DNA of 64,000 nt from Manduca sexta (taxonomy: Eukaryota > Arthropoda > Insecta > Lepidoptera > Sphingidae): contig NC_051118.1 in NCBI RefSeq assembly GCF_014839805.1, positions 2,294,001 through 2,358,000 of the forward strand, given 5' to 3'. The stretch's first letter is position 1, and the number at the start of each line of letters is the position of its first letter. This document shows positions 11,346 to 22,640 of this stretch, piece by piece. The position numbers and the translations under genes were made by a program. The notes beneath the pieces are model-generated. The model had not been told where the DNA came from. It did not search any database and saw only the letters and a program-made list of their open reading frames with translations.

Positions 11346-11621
11346 ATTTATCTATGCGGCAAATAAATCCGTGGTTTGTTATGCTTATCTCCGTCCAATT
11401 TTCTTATATTGGGGTGTGTACCTTTTTCTTTGATTTCGTAGAGAAAGTGCTTTATTAATACTTGAACAGCCGTCGTTAGGAGCGACTGAACGGTTATGTT
11501 GGGGTCACCGTGCGGTAAGACCCGATGTTGAGCCAAACGGAATTAATGTCGACCTTCGGGCGACCGCCGGGCCGGGCCGTACAACGCACGGCATGCCAAC
11601 TAAAACTCCGAGGTGGCTCTC

Positions 11622-11742
11622 TTCGGCGCATTAGGGACGGTTAAGGGCTTCCTCTGATAGAAGTGTCCTAAGTCGTCGTCCGTTCGGCGCATAAGGGACG
11701 GCTAGGGGCGTCCTCTGACGGTAGTGTCTAAGTCGTCGTCCG
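11622..11742. repeat. Two-copy 61-bp tandem repeat
   Basis: Unit TTCGGCGCATTAGGGACGG... repeats at 11622 and 11683 with few differences. It lies in a GC-rich island (about 11495-11790) that stands out from the AT-rich surroundings. No coding sequence; likely transposon-derived. Confidence 0.75.
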
Positions 11743-11799
11743 CAGCCGCCCTTGCTCGGAGCCACTTTGTACGGCTCGTCTCCTACGTGGAGGATTGGA

Positions 11800-11950
11800 A
11801 GGACGGTGGTGGTTATATCAATATGGCGAGTCCAATGGAATAGCAATACTTTGTAATTCAAGATGTTGGAAGGTGTTTCTATTGTTTATGAACAGTCATA
11901 TCGCTAACCATCAGGTGAACGGCAAGCTGGTCTCATTTAAAGCAAAAAGA
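11800..11950 (+). repeat. Repeat family D, 3' part
   Basis: TGTTGGAAGGTGTTTCTATTG and AACCATCAGGTGAACGGCAA match the right half of family D. Ends in an A-rich tail. Confidence 0.7.
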
Positions 11951-11977
11951 AGAAATAAGTTAGAGACTGGACAACAG

Positions 11978-12292
11978 GACTAAATTTGTGCTTAAAAATT
12001 AATTAGCTATTAGTAATACGTCGTCTTATTAAAATGTTAGTGTGATAAGATGTCACAGCGTCCTTAAATATTCATATGAACATAGCATATTTACAGAAAA
12101 TATATTAATATTCGCATTAAAAACATGCTAATCACGATATGGAAAATTTATAAGGTATTTTACATTGGTGTCTTGCTATTTCACAGTAGAATGGTTAACC
12201 TTCGCATGAGCGCAAAATTTTTGTATGACAATCTTTCCAATATCCGGTCTATATAATCTTTGAACTCTTTGCTTTGACTATAAACAATTAGA
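11978..12292 (+). mobile_element. Repeat family J copy (MITE-like)
   Basis: Contains AAGATGTCACAGCGTCC, GCATGAGCGCAAAA and CCGGTCTATATAATC. Other copies are at 14348-14866 (-) and 22372-22640 (+). Non-coding. Confidence 0.75.
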
Positions 12293-12436
12293 GACTTACA
12301 AAAACCTTCTTTGTTAAATAATCACGTAATACGGTGACGCGCGTTTTATTTCGCTGCCAACAATAATGAGACTAATTACTAAAATCCTTTATTACGCAAT
12401 AAAATTTTTGTCTTACATCAAAAGTTTACTGTTGAC

Positions 12437-12702
12437 TGCCTTCATAGCGTAGTTGTAATTGCACGTATGAATACGACTATCGCGCTGAAGTCCTGGCTTC
12501 GAATCCCGGGTCGGGCCAAAAACTATAAGTAACTGGGTTCTTCAATCAAAAAAAATACTGAGTCATAGCTCGGAGACAAGAAATTGGAGGTGTGATACCC
12601 CCGTGCCTCGGAAAGCACGTAAAGCCGTCTTGGACATTTCCGATTGCCGTCTCACTGGAATATGAGAGTGAAGGAACAGAGAGTGCATATTATACCCAGC
12701 AA
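12437..12702 (+). mobile_element. tRNA-headed SINE, family B2
   Basis: Begins GACTGCCTTCATAGCGTAG, has B box GGCTTCGAATCCCGGGTCGG, then a body with TGATACCCCCGTGCCTCGG. Same family as 7217-7483. Confidence 0.78.
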
Positions 12703-13033
12703 AAATATAGGCTTATAATTTGGTACGGAACCCCGAATACGTAGTCAGATTAGCGTTTATCCGGTTTTGATTTCTATAAAAATGAATTACGTTTAAATAC
12801 TTTATTTATAAACATCAAATGTTGCGTATAAGACATATTTATGGTTATTAAATTACCTTAACACAATTTTATAATCATAATCTTTAGTATTATTGCATAT
12901 TTGACCGTTTCGCTCATGCAGTTCATAATAATTACATTCATCATAAACAAAATATCTTAAATGTATTAAAACTTGTTTATTAATACGACTTGTCATAATT
13001 AATGTTCATAAAGGATTACAAAAATATTCTAAA

Positions 13034-14179
13034 CTAGCGTTTCCCGCGGCTCCACCCGCGTTAAAAAGTTTTTCAGGCTAAAGTTTTCCCTTATGAAAGT
13101 AGTAGTTTCCCGGGACCCTATGTTCTTCCCGGGGTCTCAAACTGTCTCCATACCAAATTTCATCTTAATACGTTGGGTAGTTTTTGAGTTCAACATGTTC
13201 AGGCAGACAAATGCAGCGGGGGACTTTGTTTTATTATATATTTTTTAGAACTTTTTAAGAGGTACAATCCCGTCATACATCATTGTTGCATAACTTTAAC
13301 CGTTTACGCAGCGCACATAACGGAAGCTCTCAAAACTAATAAATTGTCCCCATTTTTGCAACATGTTTCATTATTGCTCCGCTCCTATTGGTCATAGCGT
13401 GATGATATATAACTAAGAGCACTCCACAAACAAAGGGCTATTCAACACAAAAAGAATTTTTCAGTTCGAATCGGTAGTTCCTGAGATTAGCCATGACTGC
13501 TCTGCTCCTATTAAGTATAGCGTGATGATATATAGCCTATAGCACTCCACGAACAAAGGGCTATCCAACGCAAAAATATTTTTTCAGTTTGGACCGGTAG
13601 TTCCTGAGATCAGCCATTACTGCTCCGCTCCTATTGGGTATAGCGTGATTATATATAGCCTATAGCACTCCACGAACAAAGGGCTATCCAACGCAAAAAG
13701 AATTTTTCAGTTTGGACCGGTAGTTCCTGAGATCAGCCATTACTGCTCCGCTCCTATTGGGTATAGCGTGATGATATATAGCCTATAGCACTCCACGAAC
13801 AAAGGGCTATCCAACGCAAAAAAGAATTTTTCAGTTTGGACCGGTAGTTCCTGAGATCAGCCATTACTGCTCCGCTCCTATTGGGTATAGCGTGATGATA
13901 TATAGCCTATAGCACTCCACGAACAAAGGGCTATCCAACGCAAAAATAATTTTTCAGTTTGGACCGGTAGTTCCTGAGATCAGCCATTACTGCTCCGCTC
14001 CTATTGGGTATAGCGTGATGATATATAGCCTATAGCACTCCACGAACAAAGGGCTATCCAATGCAAAAAGAATTTTTCAGTTTGGACTGGTAGTTCCTGA
14101 GATTAGCGCGTTCAAACAAACAAACAAACAAACAAACAAACAAACAAACAAACTCTTCAGCTTTATATAATAGTATAGA
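13034..14179 (-). mobile_element. Helitron with internal 123-bp minisatellite, copy a
   Basis: On the minus strand it starts TCTATACTATTATATAAAGC after A and ends GCGGGAAACGCTAG before T, with a GC-rich palindromic stretch near the 3' end (Helitron termini). Inside are six 123-bp tandem units (13368-14106) and a (CAAA)n run at 14113-14152. It has no transposase, so it is non-autonomous. Copy b is at 42328-48821. Confidence 0.85.
13368..14106 (-). repeat. 123-bp minisatellite, 6 units
   Basis: Units start near 13368, 13491, 13614, 13737, 13861 and 13984, each with GCTCCGCTCCTATTGG, AGCGTGATGATATATA, ACAAAGGGCTATCCAACGC and GGTAGTTCCTGAGA. Units 3-6 are nearly identical; the first two differ more. 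Confidence 0.92.
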
Positions 14180-14202
14180 TTATGTTTTTATAAAAATTTA
14201 TT

Positions 14203-14290
14203 AAATTAGCTTTTGCCTGCGGCTTCGCCAGTGTTAAAAACTGTTTCCATGTATTAGCCTATAAGTAGTACCCAGGGGTAATGTAGCTTC
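14203..14290 (-). mobile_element. Helitron 3'-end fragment
   Basis: TTAGCTTTTGCCTGCGGCTTCGCC is the reverse of the Lep1-like 3' terminus. The rest is truncated. Confidence 0.55.
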
Positions 14291-14347
14291 TTATTAGTGA
14301 AAAAAAAAAATCAAAATTGACTTAGTATCATGACAGTCATGATTTAC

Positions 14348-14866
14348 ATCAAAGAGTTCAAGATTATTGTTACGCGCTGCTATCCTAGCCGATAACATCG
14401 GGCGTTTCCGGAAGTATTCGGCTGCGCGAGCAGGCTGGAAGAAGAGATACGTCACACGGCGACTATTCTATTATTCTCTCTGGTTGCGCGTAGTCAAAAA
14501 ATGTCTAAAATTGTATTCTGTAATTATTTCTGCTAATATAATGTTTAATACTGTAAAAAGAGCGTTTAAGAGAGTTTATATAGAGCGGACATTGGAAATA
14601 TTGTCATATAAAAAATTTGCGCTCATGTGACGGTTACTCTATCTATCGTAAAATAGCAAAACACCAATATAGATCATATTTTTTCAATATCGTGATTTGT
14701 AAGTTTATAATGCGCATATTAGTATATTTTCTGTAAATATGTTATTTTTTATTAATATTTAAGGACGCTATGACATCTTGTCACACAACATTTCAAATAA
14801 GACAGCGACTTATTACCAATTAGTAATAACTTTTTAAGAACAAGTTTGGTTCTGATGTTCAGTCTA
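14348..14866 (-). mobile_element. Repeat family J copy, split by element M
   Basis: The left end (AAAGAGTTCAAGATTA) and the part right of 14577 (TATAGAGCGGACATTGG) join into a family J element inverted relative to 11978-12292. Element M (about 14366-14576) sits between them. Confidence 0.65.
14366..14576 (+). mobile_element. Small dispersed element M, copy a
   Basis: GTTACGCGCTGCTATCCTAG to AAAAAGAGCGTTTAAG. About 200 bp match, in opposite orientation, 15864-16063. It was inserted into a family J element. Confidence 0.6.
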
Positions 14867-15863
14867 TAATTATACTGTTTAATGTTTGGTTTACATAATT
14901 ATATAGTATAATATGCGTTAATTAAACAATTATCATAAAAACAATATAAAAAAGGCCATACAATGTTTAATGTTGTAATTGTAATTGCGTTCTCTAATGT
15001 CTATATTCATTGGCGCGGTTTAATTGTAACCTATCTTAGATTAATTGATGGTAAAACGGACTTGATTTGTGAAGTGACGCGCAATTTTGCTATAAGGAAG
15101 AATGACATATTTATTCTTCGTATAAAATATTGTGAAAACGGTATTTTTCCGTTGGGCGGTATTTTTTTAGTAGGTTCGTATTAGCGCGAAAAATTTAGAT
15201 CGAAATATAGGCTACTCTACACACAATAGAGGTTTCATGCTAGGAATGATTAACTTCAATAACGTCCCGATTTCTAAATTAGTAACCAGTATATAGGTAA
15301 TGTTTAAATTTTTTTTTGGTTTTTTATTGGTTTTTGAATGCGGTATAATTAGTAGTTAATAAAGTTTTTATTTTTTGCCTTTTTGTGTTAGTAAAAATCA
15401 GTATACGCTGATGGCATCATAGTTGACATCATTTTAATAGTTTCTTGATGTATCAACAAAGTCATGGGTCCATCAATAATTAAATTGATATGGGACCAGA
15501 CCACCAGCTTTCAAATAAAAAAGAATCATCAAAATTGGTTCACACAGTCAAAAGTTCTGAGGTAACAAACTTAAAAAAATACATTTGAATTGAGAACCTC
15601 CTTTTTTTGAGATCGATTAAAAAACAAATTCGCACCGCCACTTCCCACATATTTAAACTTTACCGTTACTACAGTTATATGATTTACGTTTCGAAATTTA
15701 CACGCGCGATGTTTACGCTGCCGACTTTTAGTACTAACACGCTGGTCAAATTACTATTCTCAGTCCGCCCCGTGACCATGAAGGCTGCAAAGTCTGCGAA
15801 ACGACCGGAGAAAATAAAATCCGTAAATAGTTTTAATTCAATACACTTAGAAAATTAATTAAT
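14867..15863. other. Intergenic, no gene seen
   Basis: AT-rich. Short open frames at 14963-15184 and 15607-15858 have no recognisable motif. A diverged family H end (ACAAACTTAAAAAAATAC ... CCTCCTTTTTTT) lies at 15536-15625 on the minus strand. Confidence 0.55.
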
Positions 15864-16063
15864 GATTTTTGTTAAACGCTCTTTTACAGTTAACATTATA
15901 TTAGCAAAATAATTACAGAATACAATTTTAGACATTTTTCGACAACGTGCAACCAAATGAATAGTCGCCGCGTGACATATCTTCTCTTCTGCCAGCCTGC
16001 CCGCGCAGCCGAATACTTCCGGAAACGTCCGATGTCAACAGCTAGGATAGCAGCACGTAACAC
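15864..16063 (-). mobile_element. Small dispersed element M, copy b
   Basis: Reverse complement of 14369-14572 with scattered mismatches, for example AAACGCTCTTTTACAG against CTGTAAAAAGAGCGTTT. The two copies could pair as a hairpin across 1.3 kb. Confidence 0.7.
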
Positions 16064-16182
16064 TTTACCATAGCGCGTAAATTTGTAGAGCTCGGAGTTC
16101 AGTTTCTTAATTTTCAATCGGTAACAGATTGATAGCGTCTGTCCAATCTCTTATGCTGGAAGATCAGAAACTTTTTAACAGG

Positions 16183-16474
16183 TGGTAGGTCTCTCATATG
16201 TGAGTGTTCGTCTAGGTAGGTAGTAGGCACCACCACAATGTCTATTTCTGCCGCCAAGCACCAGTGTGTAGTCACTGTTGTGATGAATATTGTAGCCAGT
16301 GCAACTATTGGACATAATAAGACAACATCTCATGTCTCAGAGGGCGATTGCAGTGTTATACCAAACATACTTTGTTATTCAGGGTTTTGGATGCTGTTTC
16401 TACTATTTATGTGCGGTCGCATCACTTACCATTAGGCGACTGGCAAAGTCTCGTCATTCAAAACAATAAAAAAC
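16183..16474 (+). repeat. Repeat family D, near-complete copy
   Basis: Runs from GGTAGGTCTCTCATATGTGAG to CAAAACAATAAAAAAC, and includes TCTATTTCTGCCGCCAAGCA and GGACATAATAAGACA. The A-rich 3' end and truncated copies suggest a LINE/SINE 3' region. Confidence 0.75.
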
Positions 16475-16895
16475 AAACTTGCTAAGTTAATTTAGCCTAC
16501 TTCGCAGACATATTCTTTCATACTCATCATAGTCAATTTTCACAACTATGCGAGTTAACCTTAATATTCCATCAGCATCTTGCATTAGAAGTCGGTGTAG
16601 CCCCAGCTTAGCCAGCTCAGTAAATCATAATATAAAACATAATAATTTTACGACAATGTTATAAAATTATTGACTAATTGCTCACAATTGAATGTAAATT
16701 ATAGTAGCAAAGTTAATTATATATCAATATAATTAGGTTTGTTATTATATTAACAGGTTTATAGGAAATTGCCACGGATACCTTCATAATTATACCTTTA
16801 TAAATATTAATTGAGAATACTCATGAAATACTGAGTTTTATTCGTGGTTTCGCCATCTTGAAAGTATTTCCCGGGATATTCTATCTGTAAAAACA
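16475..16895. other. Intergenic, no gene seen
   Basis: AT-rich sequence without ORFs or recognised repeats. Confidence 0.6.
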
Positions 16896-17143
16896 TATCA
16901 TCATCATCATTTCTGCCGGGAATCGTCTACTGCTGGACATAGGCCTCTCCCATTGAGCGCTATAGGGACCGGTTCTGGACCGCCCTCATCCATCGGACTA
17001 CGGCGACCCTCACCAGATCGTCGGTCCATCTCGTGGGGGCCTGACTACGCTGCGTCTCCCGGTTCGTGGTCGCCACTCCAGAATTTTTTAGACCCAACGG
17101 CCATCAGTTCTACGAGCTATGTGTCCTGCCCACTGCCACTTGA
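16896..17143 (-). mobile_element. RTE-type LINE 3' fragment
   Basis: Starts with (ATC)n, the inverted RTE tail, then TCGTCTACTGCTGGACATAG. On the minus strand it reads as the RTE C terminus seen at 2939-3158. It keeps slightly more 5' sequence than the other copies. Confidence 0.75.
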
Positions 17144-17254
17144 AATTCGTAAAAACATGTAATTAATGTATACTTAATTTTTTTACTTTTTATTCGTAAC
17201 AATATGCTATTTTACGTTTATTAGATGTATCAAATATTTACGTTATTTAAAATA

Positions 17255-17555
17255 TAACATAAAAACACGATCAAAATCCGGTAAAAAATCAACATGTGAG
17301 TCTTTAAAATCCGATGAAAGCCCTACATTTCAAAACACGAAAAGAGACGCAATGATATTTAGTGACGTCATCAGGCATAACGATGCCTGTGAAAGAAAGA
17401 GTTAGCGCGCTATATCCATTCAGCGCACATTGCAATTTTTGAAATATGAATTTCTGTTCCATTACTTAACTATTTTTATTACTTGTTATCACAAAAGGGT
17501 TTCTTTTTCGTATTATTTGCTACCTATAGAATAAAAGTCAAAATCTGACATTGAA
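17255..17555 (+). repeat. Repeat family L copy
   Basis: AATCCGGTAAAAAATCAACA, AAAAGAGACG and CTTCTTTTTCGTATTATT-type blocks are shared with 34714-35020 and 53532-53803. About 300 bp, non-coding; probably a MITE. Confidence 0.65.
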
Positions 17556-17623
17556 AAATATTCTATTGCAGAAAGGCATCTAGTCTAAAACCCCAGATCT
17601 ACATTCGTTCAGCGCCATCTTTG

Positions 17624-17878
17624 TTTTGCTGGTGGTAGGATATATTTTATATCCTGTCGGATAGCGACTACCGTACACAGGGTGTCAGAACTCGCCATAG
17701 TGGCCCACATAAGTGTATCGCGTTCGCAGATCAGTCTACGTATACCAATGTGGTTCCAACAGGCCGGCATAATTGTGTCGACTGGTGAGGGGTAATCATC
17801 TCTCGTCAGACATTCTATTGGACCCCACTCCACTTACCATCAGGTGCAGTAGGATCAATTTTCCATGCACGTTTAAAA
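17624..17878 (+). repeat. Repeat family C, most complete copy
   Basis: Runs from TTGCTGGTGGTAGGATATAT to ACCATCAGGTGCAGTAGGAT. Useful as the reference copy for the family. Confidence 0.75.
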
Positions 17879-18209
17879 ATACTTTTAACAAACATCTCAA
17901 CAAACTTTAGATCTATATGAGTAGGAAGTATGGTGAGGAAGGTATGCATTGTAAAAAACGTAATAACATTCCAGTATTTACCGAAACATCTCAAGAGCTA
18001 GCGCTGAGTTCGCGATAATAGAGTCTGTAATCTTAATTTGCTTGCGTCATGGTGTGGTGCGAATAAATTATTTGTATTAGACGTAACTGTCTATCTAGTT
18101 ATAGCATCTGGCACTATAATAACCATAGACACAGAAACATATGAACCTTTTGGGTAAGGTAATGTAATTGTCGACTTTGTATTCTGTATGTACAAAGTTG
18201 ATTTTGCAT

Positions 18210-18455
18210 TTGACTGCCTCAGTGGCGTAGTTGTCTGCATGGTACGGCAGCGCTCTGAAGTCCTAGGTTCGAATCCCGGGTTGGGTAAACTGATATTTGG
18301 GTTTTTCTGCTCAGCATCAGCTCGGAGTCTGGAATTTGTGCCCGATATGGCGATAGTCTCGCCACCTACCAGATCATGGGACGGAACACATTTAGCGAAA
18401 ACTGGGTGCCCTGTTTGCGCCTCTGCATACCCTTCGGGGAAGCGTGATGTGTTTG
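18210..18455 (+). mobile_element. tRNA-headed SINE, family B1
   Basis: Head GACTGCCTCAGTGGCGTAG (A-box region) and TAGGTTCGAATCCCGGGTTG (B box). The body has GATATTTGGGTTTTTCTGCT and CCTCTGCATACCCTTCGGGG. Related to 20680-20911, 26618-26853 and 41919-42163. Confidence 0.85.
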
Positions 18456-19364
18456 ATTTTGCATTTGCAGTGTGCAGTGCTGTTTAAAAAATCGGATCAT
18501 GACGGCCAGGATTACCTCAAAAGGTAGTAATTTCTAACTAAGCTACAAAGGTCCAAGAATAATTTTAGATCAATATCGATTTTCTCAAAAAACATAATGG
18601 CTTTTTGCACGGTTTTTACTAAAAGATAGTGCAATTCCTGAGGAGTGTTTAGGAAATTTTATGAAATATAACAATTAATGTTGAATAGGTCGCGTGGTTA
18701 TACAAAATCTCGTGGGTCAAGATTTACGCGGGAAAGACTTTGACGCACTGATTGCCACGCGGTCGAAACCGCGGGCACGGTTAGTAAAAATATAATAGGA
18801 GATATAGACAGATACCATTCGCATCCACAAATTACAAGCGAATTATGTTTACACAGTGTCATTATGTTTATTATGTCATTAGTCTATCCTCACTTGGACA
18901 TTGACTTGTTTTGTATGAGCACCAAGATTATTATAAAAACCTTGATGAGGAACATTTCAACACGTGCGTTAGATTTTGTAGTGATTTTCCTTTTATTTAC
19001 CTAACACACTAGTGTAATATCCTTGATACTTTTATTATTATCGTTTGATTTTTAAACATTCTTAGTTTGTGAGTATTCATCGGTCCATCATAGACTATAA
19101 TGCACATTTTGAAGTGCAACTTTTTTAGAATCGTTGAGATTTGAAATTCGAAAAGAAAATACGTCACGGTATTTGAAAAGGAACAGCGTTCAACCAGCCT
19201 GCATGTTACTGTTTGCATCCTTTTATTCTTTTGTTAGTGTGTGTTTAATACTTGTGTTGCGCATGCGTATTACAAAGCTCTAATAAGCGTATTTGTGTAT
19301 TTTTATTTATGTGATATTTTAATCTCACTAATAAATTAATTCTGCAGGTATGTTTTAGTATTAT
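18456..19364. other. Intergenic, no gene seen
   Basis: AT-rich. A possible Helitron-like GC-rich end (GGTCGAAACCGCGGGCACGG) is near 18761. No coding exon recognised. Confidence 0.5.
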
Positions 19365-19883
19365 TAGTCCATGGAAACGTTACATTTGGGGTTGCGTTTT
19401 TTAGAGGACGCAATTTTATTTTTTTGAAGTGTAGGGGGGGGTCAGTCTAAAGCTAAAACCAAGTTTATGGGGTCGCCACCCTTGTCCCACGGCCGCCATC
19501 TTGAAAATAGGGGTTGAAATGGTTTTTACGATGTATCTCTTAAACTATTTATCTGACAAAAATAATGTATAAACATTTTTTGTTGCAAATTAAATTCTCT
19601 ACAACTTTGGTCTAGTAACTTTTTGTCTTAGAACTATAAATAAAAAGTTATAAGCAAAAATGTTAAGAAATTCAATGTTAAGCAATGTCCATTGCAACGT
19701 CATCAGAACGTGTGTTTATAAGGTTCATAATACTTTTTGTACTCTCATTAATACCCAAATACCCAAGGGACCATTAGGGAACAAAAGAACATCTGCCTGC
19801 TATTATTATTATTATTTCTAACCTCTCTTATTGTAAGAATAGCTGATAATATTGTGTTGAAGTTGTCCTAAGTAAGTTTTTCA

Positions 19884-19928
19884 TTAGCATTTTGACTTTT
19901 AAAAGTCTTTTAAAAGTCAAAATGCTAA
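19884..19928. repeat. 45-bp perfect palindrome
   Basis: 22-bp arms (TTAGCATTTTGACTTTTAAAAG) around one T. It lies near the centre of the palindromic element 19367-21516. Confidence 0.95.
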
Positions 19929-20116
19929 TAAAAAAAAAGTAGTTTTCACTAAAGTTAAAATCGTGTCTAAAATCATTCGAAATCGTCTGTAGAATTAAAA
20001 ACTGAATAAAATACATCCGCACGTACAGAAATATGTAGCACAACTAAAAGATATAAGTTGAACGACAACTTCAACATAATATTATCAGCTATTCTTACAA
20101 TAAGAGAGGTTAGAAA

Positions 20117-21043
20117 TAGTGATGTACGAATGTCATTTTTTGAACATTCGCGAATGCGAATGCGAATATCTGCTACCGACATTCGCGAATGCGAATGCGA
20201 ATGTTTAGTTTTTGTTCAAATTTGGCGCCAATTTTCTATGATGATTATCTAAATTTTATTATTATCTAAGGTGATAATTATCTTAACATTAGAAAGTTAT
20301 GTAAACACTGATAAAAAAATTATAGAAGAATTTGTTTTTGTTTCTTTCAATTGCTTTTAATTTCTTAGTTGCTAATGTGTTACAAGTTCTAATGAGAATT
20401 ACATTTTAAGCTTTATTAAAGTAAACGAAATAATTTTGTTTATTTTTAAAGTTTAATATTCCTCTACTCAAGTTTAATTACTAACTTAAAAACATGGTAA
20501 AAATAGTTAATTAATTGGTATGTTTTAAGAAAGAGAGGTATTTTTCTTTGAGAGTCTGTAATTTTTGTTTGTTTGTTTAGACTATATTTATAGTTTATTG
20601 TAGAAGAATATTGTTTTAGTTTAGATTTTGTTTTTATTAACCTACTATTACACACACACAGTATTACGAATATTATCTTGGAAGGGATATGCAGAGGCGC
20701 AACCAGGGCACCCACTTTTCGCCAAGTGTGTTCCGTCTAATAGTGTGACAGGGGCGAGCCTATCGCCATGTCGGGCACAAATTTCACACTCCGGGCTGAT
20801 ACTGAGCAGAAAAACCCAAATATCACTTTGCCCGATCCGGGATTCGAACCCAGGATCTTAGAGCACTGCCGTACCGCACATGCAGTAGAACTATGCCACC
20901 AAGGCAGTCTACTATTATCTTCAATTTTTTTTTCTGATATTGACATTCGCAAAACATTTTGCGAATTTTGCGAATGCGAATGCGAATGCGAATATCCAAA
21001 AATATGCGAATATTCGCGAATGCGAATATTCGTTACGTCACTA
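20117..21043. mobile_element. hAT-type non-autonomous element
   Basis: Flanked by a perfect 8-bp target duplication GTTAGAAA (20109-20116 and 21044-21051). Termini TAGTGATGTACGAATG and its imperfect reverse complement at 21028-21043 are hAT-like. Both subterminal regions hold clustered GCGAAT/ATTCGC hexamers (20146-20200 and 20944-21032), as expected for transposase-binding sites. A family B1 SINE is inserted inside. No transposase. Confidence 0.9.
20680..20911 (-). mobile_element. tRNA-headed SINE, family B1
   Basis: Minus-strand copy: GACTGCCTTGGTGGCATAG at the right end, B box GGGTTCGAATCCCGGATCGG, tail toward 20680. Nested in the hAT element. Confidence 0.83.
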
Positions 21044-21516
21044 GTTAGAAATAATAATAATAATAGCAGGCAGATGTTCTTTTGTTCCCTAATGGTCCCT
21101 TGGGTATTTGGGTATTAATGAGAGTACAAAAAAAGTATTATGAACCTTATAAACACACGTTCTGATATCGTTGCAATTGACATTGCAACGACATTAGAAC
21201 ATTGACATTGAATTTCTTAATATTTTCGCTTATAACTTTTTTATTTATAGTTCTACGACAAAAGTTACTAGACCAAAGTTGTAGAGAATTTAATTTGCAA
21301 CAAAAATGTTTATACATTTTTTGTCAGATAAATAGTTTAAGAAATACATCGTAAAAACCATTTCAACCCCTATTTTCAAGATGGCGGCCGGTGGACAAGG
21401 GTGGCGACCCCACAAACGTGGTTTTAGCTTTAGACTGACCCCCTACACTTCAAAAAATAAAATTGCGTCCTCTAAAAACGTAAGGTAAGGCCTAAAAATG
21501 TAACATTTCAATGGAC

Positions 21517-21969
21517 TATATACAAAAGTAATAAAGGTTACATTTATCTTAATACCATTATATAATAAATCTATTTTTCAGAAGTTTTACTTCTGCCTTG
21601 TGTGTATTACACACACATACTTATTTGTTTTTTAATTAATTGGTGTAAGCTTGTAATTGACAATTAATTTCTATCTCATTTGTCAAAAGACTGCTTTCCC
21701 TTCACTCATAAAAAAAAAAACTTTATTGCATTAATCACTAAAAAAATACATTTTTGCTAAGCATAACACTTACTTTAAAATAATTATAATGCAAAAAATG
21801 AGCTTTGTTTATTATAAAATAAAAAAATACAATTACTATAATTATGTTATGTAGTACAATTAATTATCCAGAGTCGAAGCCAGTAATAAAAAAATAAAAA
21901 AATAAACTCGTGTAAATGCGTCACATAAGAGCTGCTTACGCAATTATATAAAACGTAACAAACATATAT
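21517..21969. other. Intergenic, no gene seen
   Basis: Very AT-rich with several A runs; no repeat family or ORF recognised. Confidence 0.6.
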
Positions 21970-22285
21970 ATATATTGTATACTGTCCCACTGCTGGGCAT
22001 GGGCCTCCTGTACTACTGAGAGGGATTAAGCCTTAGCCCACCACGCTGGTCTAGTGCGAGTTGGTAGACTTCACATACCCTCGAAATTCCTATAGAGAAC
22101 TTCTCAGGTATGCAGGTTTCCTCTCGATGTTTTCCTTCACCGTTACAGCAAGCGATAATTCACAAAGAATACACACATAATTTTTAGAAAAGTCAGAGGC
22201 GTGTGCCCTTGGGATTTTGAATTTTGAACCTGCGGACATTTGTCTCGGCAGTCCGTTCCACAACCAACTAGGCTATCGCTGCTTT
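21970..22285 (-). mobile_element. Bm1/HaSE-like SINE, family A
   Basis: Full-length-like copy on the minus strand, with the (AT)n tail end at 21964-21980 and the tRNA-like start GCAGCGATAGCCTAGTTGG at its right end. Confidence 0.83.
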
Positions 22286-22371
22286 TTTATAGTATACAAT
22301 AAAATTATCATATTATTAGGCATGAAAGACATTAAACAGTATATTCAGTTATAGACGGACATCAGGGCCAA

Positions 22372-22640
22372 AGTGCTCCAAAAGTTATTACTAATTGGTA
22401 ATAAGTCACTGTCCCATTTGAAATGTCCGTGTGACAAGATGTCACAGCGTCCTTAGATATTAATACGAAAATAATATATTTACAGAAAATATATGTGTAT
22501 TAAAAATTTCCAAATCACTATATGAAGTATTTTAATGTTTTGCTATTTCACGGTAGATTGAATAACCATCGCATGAGCGCAAATTTGTATGACAATCTTT
22601 CCAATGTCCGGTCTATATAGTCTTAGAACTCTTTGCTAGG
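22372..22640 (+). mobile_element. Repeat family J copy
   Basis: GACAAGATGTCACAGCGTCC, GCATGAGCGCAAATTTGTAT and GTCCGGTCTATATAGTC match 11978-12292. Confidence 0.75.

Larger units (their letters stand above)
19367..21516. mobile_element. Tc1-like element with long inverted repeats
   Basis: Ends are GTCCATGGAAACGTTACATT and its near reverse complement, flanked by TA on both sides. The arms match over several hundred bp (19367 to about 19865 against about 20068-20116 plus 21044-21516), giving an almost fully palindromic element. The right arm is split by the hAT element at 20117-21043. One terminal repeat recurs at 53996-54404. No transposase ORF is present; the TA target suggests a Tc1/mariner-type mechanism. 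Confidence 0.75.

Noticed and set aside
13368..14106. Possible CRISPR-like array
   Set aside because: The 123-bp units are contiguous with no unique spacers, lie inside a Helitron and the genome is eukaryotic.
14366..16063. Single 1.7-kb transposon with 200-bp terminal inverted repeats
   Set aside because: The left arm is itself inserted within a family J element, so the arms are better explained as two independent copies of a small element in opposite orientation.
18210..18300. Possible tRNA gene (A and B boxes, also at 12437, 41919, 50600 and others)
   Set aside because: Each is followed by the same non-tRNA body and no complete cloverleaf or 3' acceptor stem is seen; these are SINE heads.
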